Part shown: positions 15,452 to 23,914 of the stretch, one piece after another
How positions within the stretch are numbered: position 1 is the stretch's first letter
Layout: each line of letters begins with the position of its first letter
Assembly (NCBI GenBank): GCA_018436595.1
Contig: JAHDLC010000024.1
Span: 1-39,150, forward strand
DNA length: 39,150 nt
Source: Synergistaceae bacterium
GTDB taxonomy: Bacteria; Synergistota; Synergistia; Synergistales; Aminobacteriaceae
Direction: 5' to 3'
Program-made: the position numbers and the translations under genes
The notes under the pieces: model-generated
The model's database searches: none
What the model saw: only the letters and a program-made list of their open reading frames with translations
What the model was told of the DNA's origin: nothing

Positions 15452-16762
15452 TCACCTGAAAAGTTCGTCCAGCCAGTCGAGGGCCACCGCCCAGGAGAGG
15501 ACAGGGTTGTCGAGCTGGCAGTGGGCGTTCGCCCCGCTCTCCCTCTCAAAGACGTGGAGCGAGGCTTTCGGAGCCGTGGCCGCGAAATGTTCTCCCTGCT
15601 TGAGGGGCGTGGGGCCCTCTCCTGCGCTCACCAGTCCCAGGGCGGGCATGGCGAGGGACTTCAGCCGGTCGTCCGGTATGCGGAAGAACGAGAAGGCGTC
15701 AAGGGTTTCCGCGACGGAGGGTTTGCCGAACCGGATGCACAGGTTCAGCAGGGAAAGCCGGTATTTAAGGGGCATTTCCTTTTTAGGAATGCTTTTCAGA
15801 TCCTCCGTGGTGAGATTGTTCTTTTTGAGCATGCCCACGGTCTCTTCCCCCATGGAGGCAAAAAAGTACTCCTGCATGTCCGTCAGGGGGGAGTTGAGGA
15901 TGAGCGCCCCGAGGCGGGGTTCACCCAGGGCTCCGCTCAGGGCGAAGTATCCCCCGAAGCTCGCCCCGTAGAGGGCGATCTGCTTCTGGTTCACTTCGGG
16001 CCGCTTGAGCACGAAGTCCGTGACCGAGCGGACCGTCGGCCCCAGGTCGGAGACGAAGATCGAATCGGGGTGGAACCGCCGCTTTCCCGCCTGTCCCGGC
16101 CCTTCGAAGAGGAGGACATTGTAGCCCCTGTCAAGGGCGGCCCTTCCCACGGCGAGAAACATCTCTTCCGCGCTGCCGTCGAATCCGCTCTGGGCCATGA
16201 GGGTCTTCCGCCGTTCGCCGGGCTTCCCCTGGGTGATGAAGTAGGCCGGGTAAAAGTCCTCGCCCTTTCCGGAGGGGATGAAAACCGCTTCCGTTTTCCA
16301 GGGAAAATGATCCAGGGCCTTGAGGAAGGTCTCCCGGCACTTCATCCCCCATGACCGCGTGTCCGGGGACAGGGGATCCCCGTAGTATTCCGCCGCCCGG
16401 TAGTATGCCGATGCCCGGAGGTAGCTCTCCCTGGCGCTGACGGTGTGTCCCCTCTCGAGCCTGGTCGCCCCGTCCTCCTCGAGACGTTCCGCGAGGGAGA
16501 GGAATACCCCGGACCACGAGGCGGGATTTCCGTCCTCGATCTGCCGTGCCGCCAGCAGGATTTCCCCCGCGGTGCCTCCGCCGCTGCCGTCAGCGCCCAG
16601 GCTGCGGAGAATCTGGAAGTCCATCTCCGAATCGGTGAAAAGAGAAAGCCGCACCCCGCTCCTCGCCACCCCCCGAACCTCCGGTGTGCCGTCCGCCCCG
16701 GCCCCTGCGGCGAAAAGAATCACCAGCAGGAGCGTCGCTCCGAAAACCACGCTGTTTCTCAT
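15452..16762 (-). CDS. Exported alpha/beta hydrolase
   Basis: A 436-residue protein. The start at 16762 is set by GGGAGGTGG upstream and by the signal peptide that begins there (MRNSVVFGATLLLVILFAAG); the frame runs further upstream but into the nudC gene. A helical segment (~80-175) with SYLRASAYYRAAEYY precedes the hydrolase core, a layout found in the DUF1100/FrsA-like and dihydroxypseudooxynicotine-hydrolase groups. The nucleophile elbow is GASFGG with Ser268. His414 in NAHCQLD is the likely catalytic His. The acid residue was not assigned. Substrate unknown; it would act outside the cytoplasmic membrane. It follows nudC by 22 nt on the same strand and is probably co-transcribed with it. 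Confidence 0.85.
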   Translation of the reverse strand: MRNSVVFGATLLLVILFAAGAGADGTPEVRGVARSGVRLSLFTDSEMDFQILRSLGADGSGGGTAGEILLAARQIEDGNPASWSGVFLSLAERLEEDGATRLERGHTVSARESYLRASAYYRAAEYYGDPLSPDTRSWGMKCRETFLKALDHFPWKTEAVFIPSGKGEDFYPAYFITQGKPGERRKTLMAQSGFDGSAEEMFLAVGRAALDRGYNVLLFEGPGQAGKRRFHPDSIFVSDLGPTVRSVTDFVLKRPEVNQKQIALYGASFGGYFALSGALGEPRLGALILNSPLTDMQEYFFASMGEETVGMLKKNNLTTEDLKSIPKKEMPLKYRLSLLNLCIRFGKPSVAETLDAFSFFRIPDDRLKSLAMPALGLVSAGEGPTPLKQGEHFAATAPKASLHVFERESGANAHCQLDNPVLSWAVALDWLDELFR

Positions 16763-16784
16763 GGGTCCACCTCCCTGGTGTGCT

Positions 16785-17570
16785 CTATTCCTTCCTCCCG
16801 GCGAGCCAGTGCTCGATGAGCCTTCTTGATATGCTGATGGACGGGGGGATCTCGGGCATGGTGCGGGGCGTGAACCACCCGGCATCCTCGATCTCCTTCC
16901 CGTCGGGAGCCAGCTCCCCGCCGGCCCATTCGGCCGTGAACCCCAGCATGAGGGAATGGGGGAAGGGCCAGGGCTGGCTTCCGAAATAGGCGATGTTCTT
17001 TACCCGAATGCCGACTTCCTCGAAAATTTCCCGCTCCACTGTCTCCTCGAGGCTCTCTCCGGGCTCCACGAAGCCGGCGAGGACGCTGTACCGTCCCTTC
17101 GGAAAGTGGGGGCTCCGGGCAAGGAGGAGCCTGTCGTCCCTGGTCACCGCCACGATGACCGCGGGGCTGAGGATGGGATAGGCCATGTAGGCGCATTCCG
17201 GGCAGCCATAGGCACGATCGCTGTCCGCGAGGTTCATGGGGGCGCCGCACCGCGGGCAGAACCTGCTGTTCCGCTTCCAGTCCATCATCTGGAAGGCCGT
17301 GCCCGCCGCATGGAAGAGAGGTTCTCCCCCGAGGGCCCACAGTTCCCGCAGGCCCACTCCTTCATATCCCGGGGGCGGGGCATCGTCGCCGGGATATTCC
17401 CCCCAGGGGAAGCTTCCCCTGGTCGGAGGAAGGATGCCTGAGACCGTCAGGCGGTCCCGGAAGAGGGGTTCATCCTCCGACGACGGGAGGGAAAGAGGAG
17501 TTTTCGATTTGACGAGCAGAAGATCCTTGTGAAAGAGCAGCCATTCGCCTCCGGGGCGGGAGAACGTCAT
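16785..17570 (-). CDS. nudC: NAD(H)/NAD-RNA pyrophosphatase NudC
   Basis: A 261-residue protein, close to E. coli NudC (257 aa). The start at 17570 has GGAGG 8 nt before it. In order it has a divergent N-terminal domain, a zinc ribbon (FCPRCG and YGCPEC), and a Nudix box that fits G-x5-E-x7-R-E-U-x-E-E-x-G-U exactly (from GFVEPGE to REIFEEVGI). The motif SQPWPFPHS directly after the box is diagnostic of the NudC subfamily, which hydrolyses NADH to NMNH and AMP and removes NAD caps from RNA. The catalytic glutamates are all present, so it should be active. It shares a transcript with the downstream hydrolase. Confidence 0.95.
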   Translation of the reverse strand: MTFSRPGGEWLLFHKDLLLVKSKTPLSLPSSEDEPLFRDRLTVSGILPPTRGSFPWGEYPGDDAPPPGYEGVGLRELWALGGEPLFHAAGTAFQMMDWKRNSRFCPRCGAPMNLADSDRAYGCPECAYMAYPILSPAVIVAVTRDDRLLLARSPHFPKGRYSVLAGFVEPGESLEETVEREIFEEVGIRVKNIAYFGSQPWPFPHSLMLGFTAEWAGGELAPDGKEIEDAGWFTPRTMPEIPPSISISRRLIEHWLAGRKE

Positions 17571-17669
17571 AAAAGGGCCTCCAATGTCTGTATTTTTTGT
17601 CCCTGCCGGGCGCGGCAGCGGATTTCCCTTCCGGAAATCCCGCACTGCCCGGGCGGAACGGACAGAAAC

Positions 17670-17675
17670 ATTATA
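17670..17675 (-). promoter_or_regulatory. Candidate -10 box for nudC
   Basis: On the minus strand TATAAT lies at 17670-17675, about 100 nt before the nudC start and just after the 17681-17721 hairpin. No -35 box of note is seen, so this is a weak call. Confidence 0.35.
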
Positions 17676-17680
17676 TCCCA

Positions 17681-17721
17681 AAGAGAAGAGCCCCCGGAGT
17701 ATCTGCGGGGGCTCTTCTCTT
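17681..17721 (-). terminator. Hairpin after the Sel1-repeat gene
   Basis: AAGAGAAGAGCCCCC (17681-17695) pairs perfectly with 17707-17721, with an 11-nt loop. It lies 22 nt after the stop of the minus-strand Sel1-repeat gene. The stem ends in a CTTCTCTT stretch, but a pure T-run is absent. Confidence 0.7.
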
Positions 17722-17742
17722 CGGATTCTTCACAGCCGGGCG

Positions 17743-18564
17743 CTATTTCTTCTTTCCGTGTTTCGGCGGAGGCCCGTGCTTGGGGGGCGGCGCCTTCGGC
17801 TTGTCCTTCCCCGGACCTTTCGGCGGAGGTCCGTAGTGAGGGGGATGGTGGCCCGGTCCGCCTTTCGGCGGAGCGTAGTGGACGGGAGGATGGCCGTGAT
17901 GCCCGGGGGGATCCCACCTGTGGCGGGGAGGCATTCTCCGTCCATCGAGCCAATAGCGCCGGGGAGGGAAAGGAATCCTCCGTATGGAGTCGGAGTAGTG
18001 CCTCCTGGGGGGGAGGGGATGGCGGTACACGGGGCCCCGGGGGTGCCACCTGTCCCGGTCCCTGTAATAGAAGAGGTCGAGGATGAGGGAAGCGTAGAAG
18101 TTCCCTTTTTTGTATTCCAGCACCAGTCCCGGAAGGGCGTCACGCCAGAGAATGAGGGCCCGCCGTCTGTCCGGCCTGCGGCCGTACCCGGTGTGGTAAT
18201 GGTAGGCCAGCATGGCCCGGGCCATGGGGTTGCCTCCTGCGGCGCTCCGCTCGTACCAGTAGGCCGCCTGGAGAGGATCCTCGGCATAGCCCCTGTCGCC
18301 CCTGTCGAAGCCCAGACCGGCAAGGAATTCCATCTCCGGGTCTCCGTTTTCCGCTTCCGCCAGGACCTCCGGGAAGGAAAGCTCGTCGCCAGACGCTCCG
18401 CCGGGGAATGAGGAGGGAGCCGCAGGAATGGAAATGACGGCCGTACTCTTCGACGAAAAAGTGGGGGCTGCTTCGGCAGGAAGAGAGAAGGATGCCGCCG
18501 ACAGGACGGCAAGGGCTGAAATCAGGGCCAGGGGCGGGCAGAAACTGCGCGGTGTATCTTTCAT
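17743..18564 (-). CDS. Exported Sel1-repeat protein with His/Pro-rich C-terminal tail
   Basis: A 273-residue protein with AAGGAGG before ATG 18564. Residues 1-32 are a signal peptide ending in AEA. Residues ~62-150 hold about two Sel1-like helical repeats: AENGDPEMEFLAGLGFDRG, then DPLQAAYWYERSAAGGNPMA and RAMLAYHYHTGYG. From ~170 the protein turns into an Arg/His/Pro-rich stretch (WHPRGPVYRHPLPPRRHY). The last ~60 residues are almost only Pro, His, Gly and Lys (HHGHPPVHYAPPKGGPGHHP, ending PPKHGKKK). Sel1 repeats serve protein contacts. The tail is disordered, positively charged and could bind metal or the anionic cell wall. It stands alone between a hairpin and the divergent metzincin gene. 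Confidence 0.85.
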   Translation of the reverse strand: MKDTPRSFCPPLALISALAVLSAASFSLPAEAAPTFSSKSTAVISIPAAPSSFPGGASGDELSFPEVLAEAENGDPEMEFLAGLGFDRGDRGYAEDPLQAAYWYERSAAGGNPMARAMLAYHYHTGYGRRPDRRRALILWRDALPGLVLEYKKGNFYASLILDLFYYRDRDRWHPRGPVYRHPLPPRRHYSDSIRRIPFPPRRYWLDGRRMPPRHRWDPPGHHGHPPVHYAPPKGGPGHHPPHYGPPPKGPGKDKPKAPPPKHGPPPKHGKKK

Positions 18565-18757
18565 GAAAATTCGCCTCCTTTCTTTGTTCCGCCGCCGGAA
18601 AAAGGATCAAAGCGCGGCCGGCGGAAGATGAACAAAACGACCCATGGGTTTAATCTATATTTTAGGCGGAAGGCCGGGGGCGGGTACCGTTGTTCTACCG
18701 AACCGGAGTGTTAGCCGTCTTTACTTAGGGGCGGCTATATGTCGGAAAACTCTTTAT

Positions 18758-18766
18758 TGTTATAAT
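18758..18766 (+). promoter_or_regulatory. Extended -10 promoter of the metzincin gene
   Basis: TGTTATAAT at 18758-18766 is a perfect extended -10 (TGn-TATAAT), ~46 nt before the start codon. The -35 region is poor, which an extended -10 can offset. Confidence 0.6.
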
Positions 18767-18812
18767 ATGTGGTGCCCGGGCAGCCCGAAGAGAGCGGGAG
18801 GAGGTATCCGTC

Positions 18813-21260
18813 ATGAAACGATGGGCGTTTATTGTTTCGTTCGTGTTCCTCACCTGCGCCCTCGCCGCGGGAATCTGCGGTGCGGTGCCGGCGGAGGACC
18901 TGGAGCGGAGAATCGAAGAGCTTGAGAAAGCGGTCGAGGAGAGCGTGAAATCGGGCAGGGGCCTGTCCCCGGAATTGATGGAGGAACTGGCGAAAGCCGT
19001 GGAAGAACTGCTGAAAGGAGAGAAGGACAGGGAGGAGAGCGAAGGAAAGGAGCCCGGCGGCGGCTGGGAGGAAGTTCCTTTTTGGGGGGGCATAACGGTT
19101 TCCCGGAATTTGTCCGGTTCGGCGCTAATGAAAGAGGACGGGGAGGGCGGAACGGCCTCGGACCCCGGAAAAAGGGACTGGCGGTGGTCGGGGCGGAAGG
19201 AGAGCGGGGGGAGCCCGTCCTCAGGTCAGAAAGGCAGCTCTTCCTGGTCGGGGAGCAGTTCGGCCTTTCTTTCGGCCATGATCACAGGATCAGAGCCGAT
19301 CCCCGACAGGGACGGAAACGTGATCGGGTACCAGCCCGTGGGGTACGTGACGGGACGGGTGACGGAACGGGAGAAGTTTCGGGCGAAGCATGTTTCCATA
19401 ACGTCGCACTACTCCCGTTCCGCAAGGGAGGAGCATGCCTTCAGTCCTGAAAGCATCGACGGCTGGTGCAGGCTGACCGTCAACCCGAAGGAAGGGCGGT
19501 ACGCCCTGTCCTTTCCCTCAATTTACCTCGGGGACGGCACGGGGGAAACGGTGATGGCCTATTCCGGCCCGGATATGCGGCTCGAGGAACGGGAACCCTG
19601 GCACGGCCTTGGGCCCGTGGACTGGATTCCGTCGGAGCCGGACAGGGAGTCTCTCCTGTACAACCCTGACAGGGGCGTGGTGGCGGGCTCCTTCACCTAT
19701 GCACTGCCTCCCGGCGGGATTGACATGGACCTGATGCGCAGGGGGCTCGGTTTTATTCCCCCTGAGCTTTCCGGCCTGAAGGGGGAACTCCTCTCCGGGT
19801 ATTCCGGGCTCGCAAAAGAGTTCGCCGCCGCGGCGGGAAAGACCCCGGGAATGTACTCCGGAACGTGGACGGTCACGTGGAGCCTGAATATCGGGAAAGT
19901 ACCGGTCCGGGCGGAGCTGGAGCCCGGAGGGGACTACGAAAACTGGATGCCGGAGCTGATCTGGGGCGTGGGGAATTTCGTCCGGGTGAAGGCGAAGATC
20001 GTGGAGCCTGCGGGCCTGGAGGGTAAAATCCGGTTCACCCTTGAGGACGTGAGCCGGGAGCCGGGAGTCTGCATGAATTTTCCCTTTTATGACCGGGAGG
20101 AGGCTCCCGACCTGGTGATTTCGGAGATGAGCGGTTCAGGGCTGAACATCGCGGAGGACGGCCAGACCGCCGTGACCCTCGACGATGTGAACGAGGCGGA
20201 GATCGTGGTTCAGGCAAGGGATTTCGGTGCCCGGGGGAAGCTTTCCGCCACGGCGGTTGTCCTGGCGGGCGGAAAGGAGATGGAGGTCCGGGCGGTGCTG
20301 AAGAGGACCGGAGAGCACTGGGTGACCCTTCCCCTGGACGAGAACGGGAACGGTATCGCCGACTCCTGGGAGAAGGCAGGCGGCATGTGGCCCTGCGCCG
20401 CTGACTCGGACGACGACGGTGATCCGGAAGGAAAGGCCCCCGGGGACGGGCTCTCAGCTTACGAGGAATACCGGGGGTTTTTCGTGAAGGGCAGGCACGG
20501 ACGCCTCGACCCGAACAGAAAGGACCTCTTCGTGCACGATCCCGATGGGCTTGCGGAAAATGCCGGCTTCGGGCAGGTCACCGGGCTGGCGGTTCATTAC
20601 ATCGAACCGGAGGAAGGCCGGTGCACCGGGACTGATGACAGGGCACGGGTGGTGAATTTCCGGTCCGGCTTCTCCCACCTGGTGGACCAGCACTGCCTCT
20701 GGATAAAGAAGGACACTCTCCCCGAACCGGATCCCTTCAACTGGGGAGCCTGCGAGGGACCGCCGGAAATCGGGCCGCCCCGGACGGCCGACCGGTACGT
20801 GCTGGTCTACGCGGACCAGATCAGGGCGGACCTCGAAAGAACAGTGAGGGAGAACCGCCCCGAGATAACCAATGCCCTGGGGCAAAGAGGCCTTCGCCCC
20901 GACGCCGCCTGGTTCGAGGAGCAGGTCGCCGCCGCCGTGGCCATGACCGCGATCCACGAGGCCTGCCACGGGCTGGGGATTTCCCACCACTACCGGTCGC
21001 TCAGGGAGACCCTGCCGAAGGGTGCCGATGTGGAAAAGGCCATAATGGAGCTTGACATCAGCCCATCCACCGGGCAGATGAGCTGCGTGATGCGCTACAC
21101 CCGGGACTGGGGCAAGCACCCGCGGCTCACCTTCAAGGCGGAGAGCGAAACCCTCGACATGCTGCGGGGTCGTCCCTGGCCCCACACCCTGTGTGATACC
21201 CTGGACGACTGCCGGGGGCAGATGGTGGTCAGCGACAGGGAGACGGGGCACATTTTCTGA
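18813..21260 (+). CDS. Exported metzincin-like zinc metalloprotease with calcium-loop repeats
   Basis: An 815-residue protein with GGGAGGAGG 9 nt before ATG 18813. The signal peptide ends near CGA. A charged coiled-coil-prone segment follows (~28-75, EDLERRIEELEKAVEESV), then a Ser/Gly/Lys-rich linker, then a long unrecognised middle region. At ~509-550 are two Asp-rich calcium loops of the bacterial TSP3 kind (DENGNGIADSWE, then DSDDDGD and LSAYEEY). Residues 715-725 read HEACHGLGISH, an exact metzincin HExxHxxGxxH, and Met760 in SCVMRY is a fitting Met-turn 35 residues later. So the zinc site and general base (Glu716) are complete. It should be a secreted or surface protease. I cannot place it in a named metzincin family. 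Confidence 0.85.
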   Translation: MKRWAFIVSFVFLTCALAAGICGAVPAEDLERRIEELEKAVEESVKSGRGLSPELMEELAKAVEELLKGEKDREESEGKEPGGGWEEVPFWGGITVSRNLSGSALMKEDGEGGTASDPGKRDWRWSGRKESGGSPSSGQKGSSSWSGSSSAFLSAMITGSEPIPDRDGNVIGYQPVGYVTGRVTEREKFRAKHVSITSHYSRSAREEHAFSPESIDGWCRLTVNPKEGRYALSFPSIYLGDGTGETVMAYSGPDMRLEEREPWHGLGPVDWIPSEPDRESLLYNPDRGVVAGSFTYALPPGGIDMDLMRRGLGFIPPELSGLKGELLSGYSGLAKEFAAAAGKTPGMYSGTWTVTWSLNIGKVPVRAELEPGGDYENWMPELIWGVGNFVRVKAKIVEPAGLEGKIRFTLEDVSREPGVCMNFPFYDREEAPDLVISEMSGSGLNIAEDGQTAVTLDDVNEAEIVVQARDFGARGKLSATAVVLAGGKEMEVRAVLKRTGEHWVTLPLDENGNGIADSWEKAGGMWPCAADSDDDGDPEGKAPGDGLSAYEEYRGFFVKGRHGRLDPNRKDLFVHDPDGLAENAGFGQVTGLAVHYIEPEEGRCTGTDDRARVVNFRSGFSHLVDQHCLWIKKDTLPEPDPFNWGACEGPPEIGPPRTADRYVLVYADQIRADLERTVRENRPEITNALGQRGLRPDAAWFEEQVAAAVAMTAIHEACHGLGISHHYRSLRETLPKGADVEKAIMELDISPSTGQMSCVMRYTRDWGKHPRLTFKAESETLDMLRGRPWPHTLCDTLDDCRGQMVVSDRETGHIF

Positions 21261-21281
21261 CGGCCGAAGGTCGTGTTTTTT
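21260..21281 (+). terminator. Terminator after the metzincin gene
   Basis: ACGGCC-GAA-GGTCGT (21260-21274, one G-T pair) starts at the stop codon and is followed by G and six T (21276-21281). The stem is short, so efficiency is uncertain. Confidence 0.6.
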
Positions 21282-21288
21282 CGGTTTT

Positions 21289-21320
21289 GTCATCCTGAGG
21301 AGCGAAGCGAGGAAGGATCT
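21289..21320. repeat. REP-like intergenic repeat (GTCATCCTGAGG...GAAGGATCT family)
   Basis: The sequence starts GTCATCCTGAGG, continues AGCGAAGCGAGG and ends AAGGATCT. From memory, near-identical elements (CCTGAGCGAAGCGAAGGATCT type) recur in intergenic regions of many unrelated bacterial genomes. Here it is a single copy between convergent genes (metzincin and opgH). Its arms TCCT.../...AGGA are partly complementary around the AGCGAAGCGA core. Confidence 0.6.
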
Positions 21321-21334
21321 GCCCCTCGCTTTAT

Positions 21335-23443
21335 CTATTTCTTCTCTGGAGGGACCAGGCCCCACCGGGCGGCGGCTTTTTCGTCGCCGAGGCGCCACAC
21401 CTTCCTGTGAAGTTCCCTGAGATGGTGCGGTGCCCTGAGGAGAGCCATTCTCTCCTTCCTGGTCAGGCTGTCGGGGCCGCAGGCCAGGGCCTTTTCCACG
21501 ATCCTGTCCCGGGCCCGCTCCCGGGAAGGGGCGCCCCGTCGGAAGCGAAGGAGGAGGGACGTGTGGAGGCTGTGCACCAGGGGATCCACCACCGCCCGGA
21601 GAAAGCCCTTCTTCCGGGAAAAGGGAAAGGGAAAGAAGGGGTCGGGCCGGCTGAGGTTGTCCTCAAGGGCCCGAAGGGGCGGAGGCAGCTCCACCTCCTC
21701 GGGGATCAGGAAGAGCCCCGCCTTCCGGAACAGCCGTCCAACGGCGGCCCGTCCGGTGAAGACGGAGATGGGGGCGGAGAGGGCAAGGGAAAAGGTGATG
21801 GGTGAGATCCACCAGAAGAAGGACGGGGTGATCCAGTAGACCACCGCTCCCCAGCCTATGCCCAGAAGGGAGCCCCACCAGTGGGCCCGGAGGGCTTCCC
21901 TCCACGTGGTTCCCCGGTCGTCCCGGGACTGGGTTCCCCACCCCACGCTCTTTCCCAGGAGGGTGGAGACCACGAAGAGGCTGTGGAAGACCATCCGGAT
22001 GGGGGTGAGGATCATGGACAAAACCACCTCAAGGAGAATGCTCAGGAAAAGGCGGATTTTTCCCCCGTAGAGCCTGGCCTTGAAATCGGCGAGGAGGATG
22101 GGGAAGGCGCCGAGGAATTTCGGCAGGAAGAGGAGCAGTGTGGTGGAGCCGAGGAGCGATATGGCCCAGTGGGGGCGCCAGACGGGCAGCTCCGGGAGGA
22201 ATTTGCGCAGTATGGGCATGTAGACCGGCTCGAAGAGGACCTCCGAGATGGCCTGGGCGGAGTTAATGGTCAGGAAGATGAGCCAGAGGAGGGCCGAGCC
22301 GTAGGAGAGGATGCCGTTGATGAACAGCGCCCTGTGGGCCGGGAAAAACCCCCTGGTGAAGAGCAGGCGTGTGTGCTGGAGGTTCCCCTGGCACCACCGG
22401 CGGTCCCGCTTGAGTTCGTCGATGAGGGTGGGGGGCGTTTCCTCCCAGCTTCCCTTCAGGTCGTAGGTGAGCCAGATGCCGTAACCGGCCCGGCACATGA
22501 GAGCCGATTCAACGTAGTCGTGGCTGAGGATGTCGCCGCTCAGCGGTCCTTTGCCGGGAAGGCGGGGAAGTTCGCAGTGCTTCATGAAAGGTTCCACCCG
22601 GATAAGGGCGTTGTGGCCGCAGTACTGGGCGTCGCCGAGCTGCCAGAAATGGAGCCCTGCGGCCAGCAGGGGACCGTAGACGTGGTTGGCGAACTGCTGC
22701 ACCCGGGCGATGAGGGTTTCCCTGTTCACCGCCTTGGGGGGCGTCTGGAGGATACCGATGTCCGGCCGGGCCTCCATGATCTGAACCAGCCGCACCAGTG
22801 TCTCTCCCGTCATGATGCTGTCCGCATCGAAAACGGCCATGTACCGGTAGCTTTTTCCCCAGCGCCTGCAGAAGTCGGCCACGTTGCCGCTCTTCCGCTT
22901 GGTGTTGCTTGTCCGCTTCCGGTAGAAGACACGCCCGAAGGCGCTTTCTTCGATGCAGAAGCGGTGCCAGGCCTCTTCCTCCTCCACCCAGACGTCCGGG
23001 TCGGTGGTGTCACTCAGCAGGAAGAAGTCGAACCACTCCAGGGATCCCGTCTCCCGGACGGAGTGGTAGGTTGTCCGCAGCCCGGCGATGACCCGCTTCA
23101 CCTCTTCGTTGTATATGGGAATGAGGATGGCTGTCCGGGCGGAACGGTCGGCGATGGAAAGGTCGAGGCCGTCACAGGCCCTGGAGACCCGGTAGGCGTC
23201 CTTTTTCGTCAGCAGGATGACCAGTCCCGCGATAGAGGTCCAGAAGCCCACGGAAATCCAGGCGAAGAGGGTTGTGAACACCGCCACGAGGAAGGTGTCC
23301 AGCAGGATGCTTCCCCTGTCGGGCAGGAGCCTGGCCATGGTGTTGCTGGAGATGATGGTCGGGATGAGGACAATGAAGAGGAGCAGCAGGCGCCGCCTGC
23401 TCCCGGTGCGCCTCCAGGCCGGGACCGGTCCGCCGTCAGCCAT
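21335..23443 (-). CDS. opgH: Glucan biosynthesis glucosyltransferase OpgH, copy 1 (membrane and catalytic part only)
   Basis: A 702-residue membrane glycosyltransferase of family GT2; E. coli OpgH is 847 aa. The start at 23443 has GGAGGG 7 nt upstream. Membrane segments near ~17-40 and ~45-75 flank the start, then comes the cytoplasmic catalytic domain with DADS (206-209), HFWQLGDAQY, ILSHDYVESAL and DRRWCQGN (347-350). Further membrane segments and the SVGWGTQSRDDRGT loop follow. OpgH polymerises beta-1,2-glucose from UDP-glucose and passes it through the membrane. The ~120-residue N-terminal domain of E. coli OpgH is encoded separately by the overlapping upstream gene. Copy 1 has Cys275 and Cys317 where copy 2 and E. 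coli have Trp and Arg, so it may be specialised. Confidence 0.93.
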   Translation of the reverse strand: MADGGPVPAWRRTGSRRRLLLLFIVLIPTIISSNTMARLLPDRGSILLDTFLVAVFTTLFAWISVGFWTSIAGLVILLTKKDAYRVSRACDGLDLSIADRSARTAILIPIYNEEVKRVIAGLRTTYHSVRETGSLEWFDFFLLSDTTDPDVWVEEEEAWHRFCIEESAFGRVFYRKRTSNTKRKSGNVADFCRRWGKSYRYMAVFDADSIMTGETLVRLVQIMEARPDIGILQTPPKAVNRETLIARVQQFANHVYGPLLAAGLHFWQLGDAQYCGHNALIRVEPFMKHCELPRLPGKGPLSGDILSHDYVESALMCRAGYGIWLTYDLKGSWEETPPTLIDELKRDRRWCQGNLQHTRLLFTRGFFPAHRALFINGILSYGSALLWLIFLTINSAQAISEVLFEPVYMPILRKFLPELPVWRPHWAISLLGSTTLLLFLPKFLGAFPILLADFKARLYGGKIRLFLSILLEVVLSMILTPIRMVFHSLFVVSTLLGKSVGWGTQSRDDRGTTWREALRAHWWGSLLGIGWGAVVYWITPSFFWWISPITFSLALSAPISVFTGRAAVGRLFRKAGLFLIPEEVELPPPLRALEDNLSRPDPFFPFPFSRKKGFLRAVVDPLVHSLHTSLLLRFRRGAPSRERARDRIVEKALACGPDSLTRKERMALLRAPHHLRELHRKVWRLGDEKAAARWGLVPPEKK

Positions 23444-23777
23444 TGGTTTTCCCTCCGAAGAGCTCCCGCCTCCACCGCCGGAGAAACCGGACGAGGGATG
23501 TCCTCCAGGGAAGGCGGTCCATCTCTTCCGCCACCATGACGGTCCGGTTCAGGGGAGGGAAGGACGAAATCCGCCGCCCTCCCCGGTCCAGGAGGTCGGG
23601 AGAAAAGCCTTCCTCCCGGAGGAGCCGCTCAAGGGCGTCCATGGCACCTTCGGGAGATGACGGGGCTTCCTCCAGGCTCCGCGCAGCGAGGGCGAGGCCC
23701 CTGGCGGGCCGGATGCCGAGTCCCCGGACATAGAGAAGGACCCTGTCTCCGGCTGCCCTCTGTTCGGGGGTGTTCAT
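23436..23777 (-). CDS. Stand-alone OpgH N-terminal-domain protein, copy 1
   Basis: A 113-residue soluble protein. I chose ATG 23777 because the second copy starts in the same way (M-x-TP, then DRVLLYVR); the frame is open upstream to 23927, but that part is not conserved. The C-terminal third (ISSFPPLNRTVMVAEEMDRL, then PWRTSLVRFLRRWRREL) aligns by eye with the E. coli OpgH segment just before its first membrane helix ([20 protein letters not shown]). The stop TGA overlaps the opgH start by 8 nt (ATGGCTGA), so translation is probably coupled. In E. coli this OpgH domain binds FtsZ in a UDP-glucose-dependent way. Whether this protein does so is unknown. Confidence 0.85.
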   Translation of the reverse strand: MNTPEQRAAGDRVLLYVRGLGIRPARGLALAARSLEEAPSSPEGAMDALERLLREEGFSPDLLDRGGRRISSFPPLNRTVMVAEEMDRLPWRTSLVRFLRRWRRELFGGKTNG

Positions 23778-23914
23778 TGCGGGGGTTGCTTCCGGACGCT
23801 CGGCCGGAAAGGTCACGGCAGCCTCCGGGAAAAGGGGAATGACGCAAACGTCTTCTCTGGATACACCGGGAAAACCTCCTGGCGGATTGGTCTGATGTTC
23901 ATGATACCCGTGCC

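Noticed and set aside
23436-23443. opgH split explained as a single frameshift or sequencing error
   Set aside because: The second copy has the same 8-nt overlap at the same domain border, and each opgH has its own start codon and ribosome-binding site.
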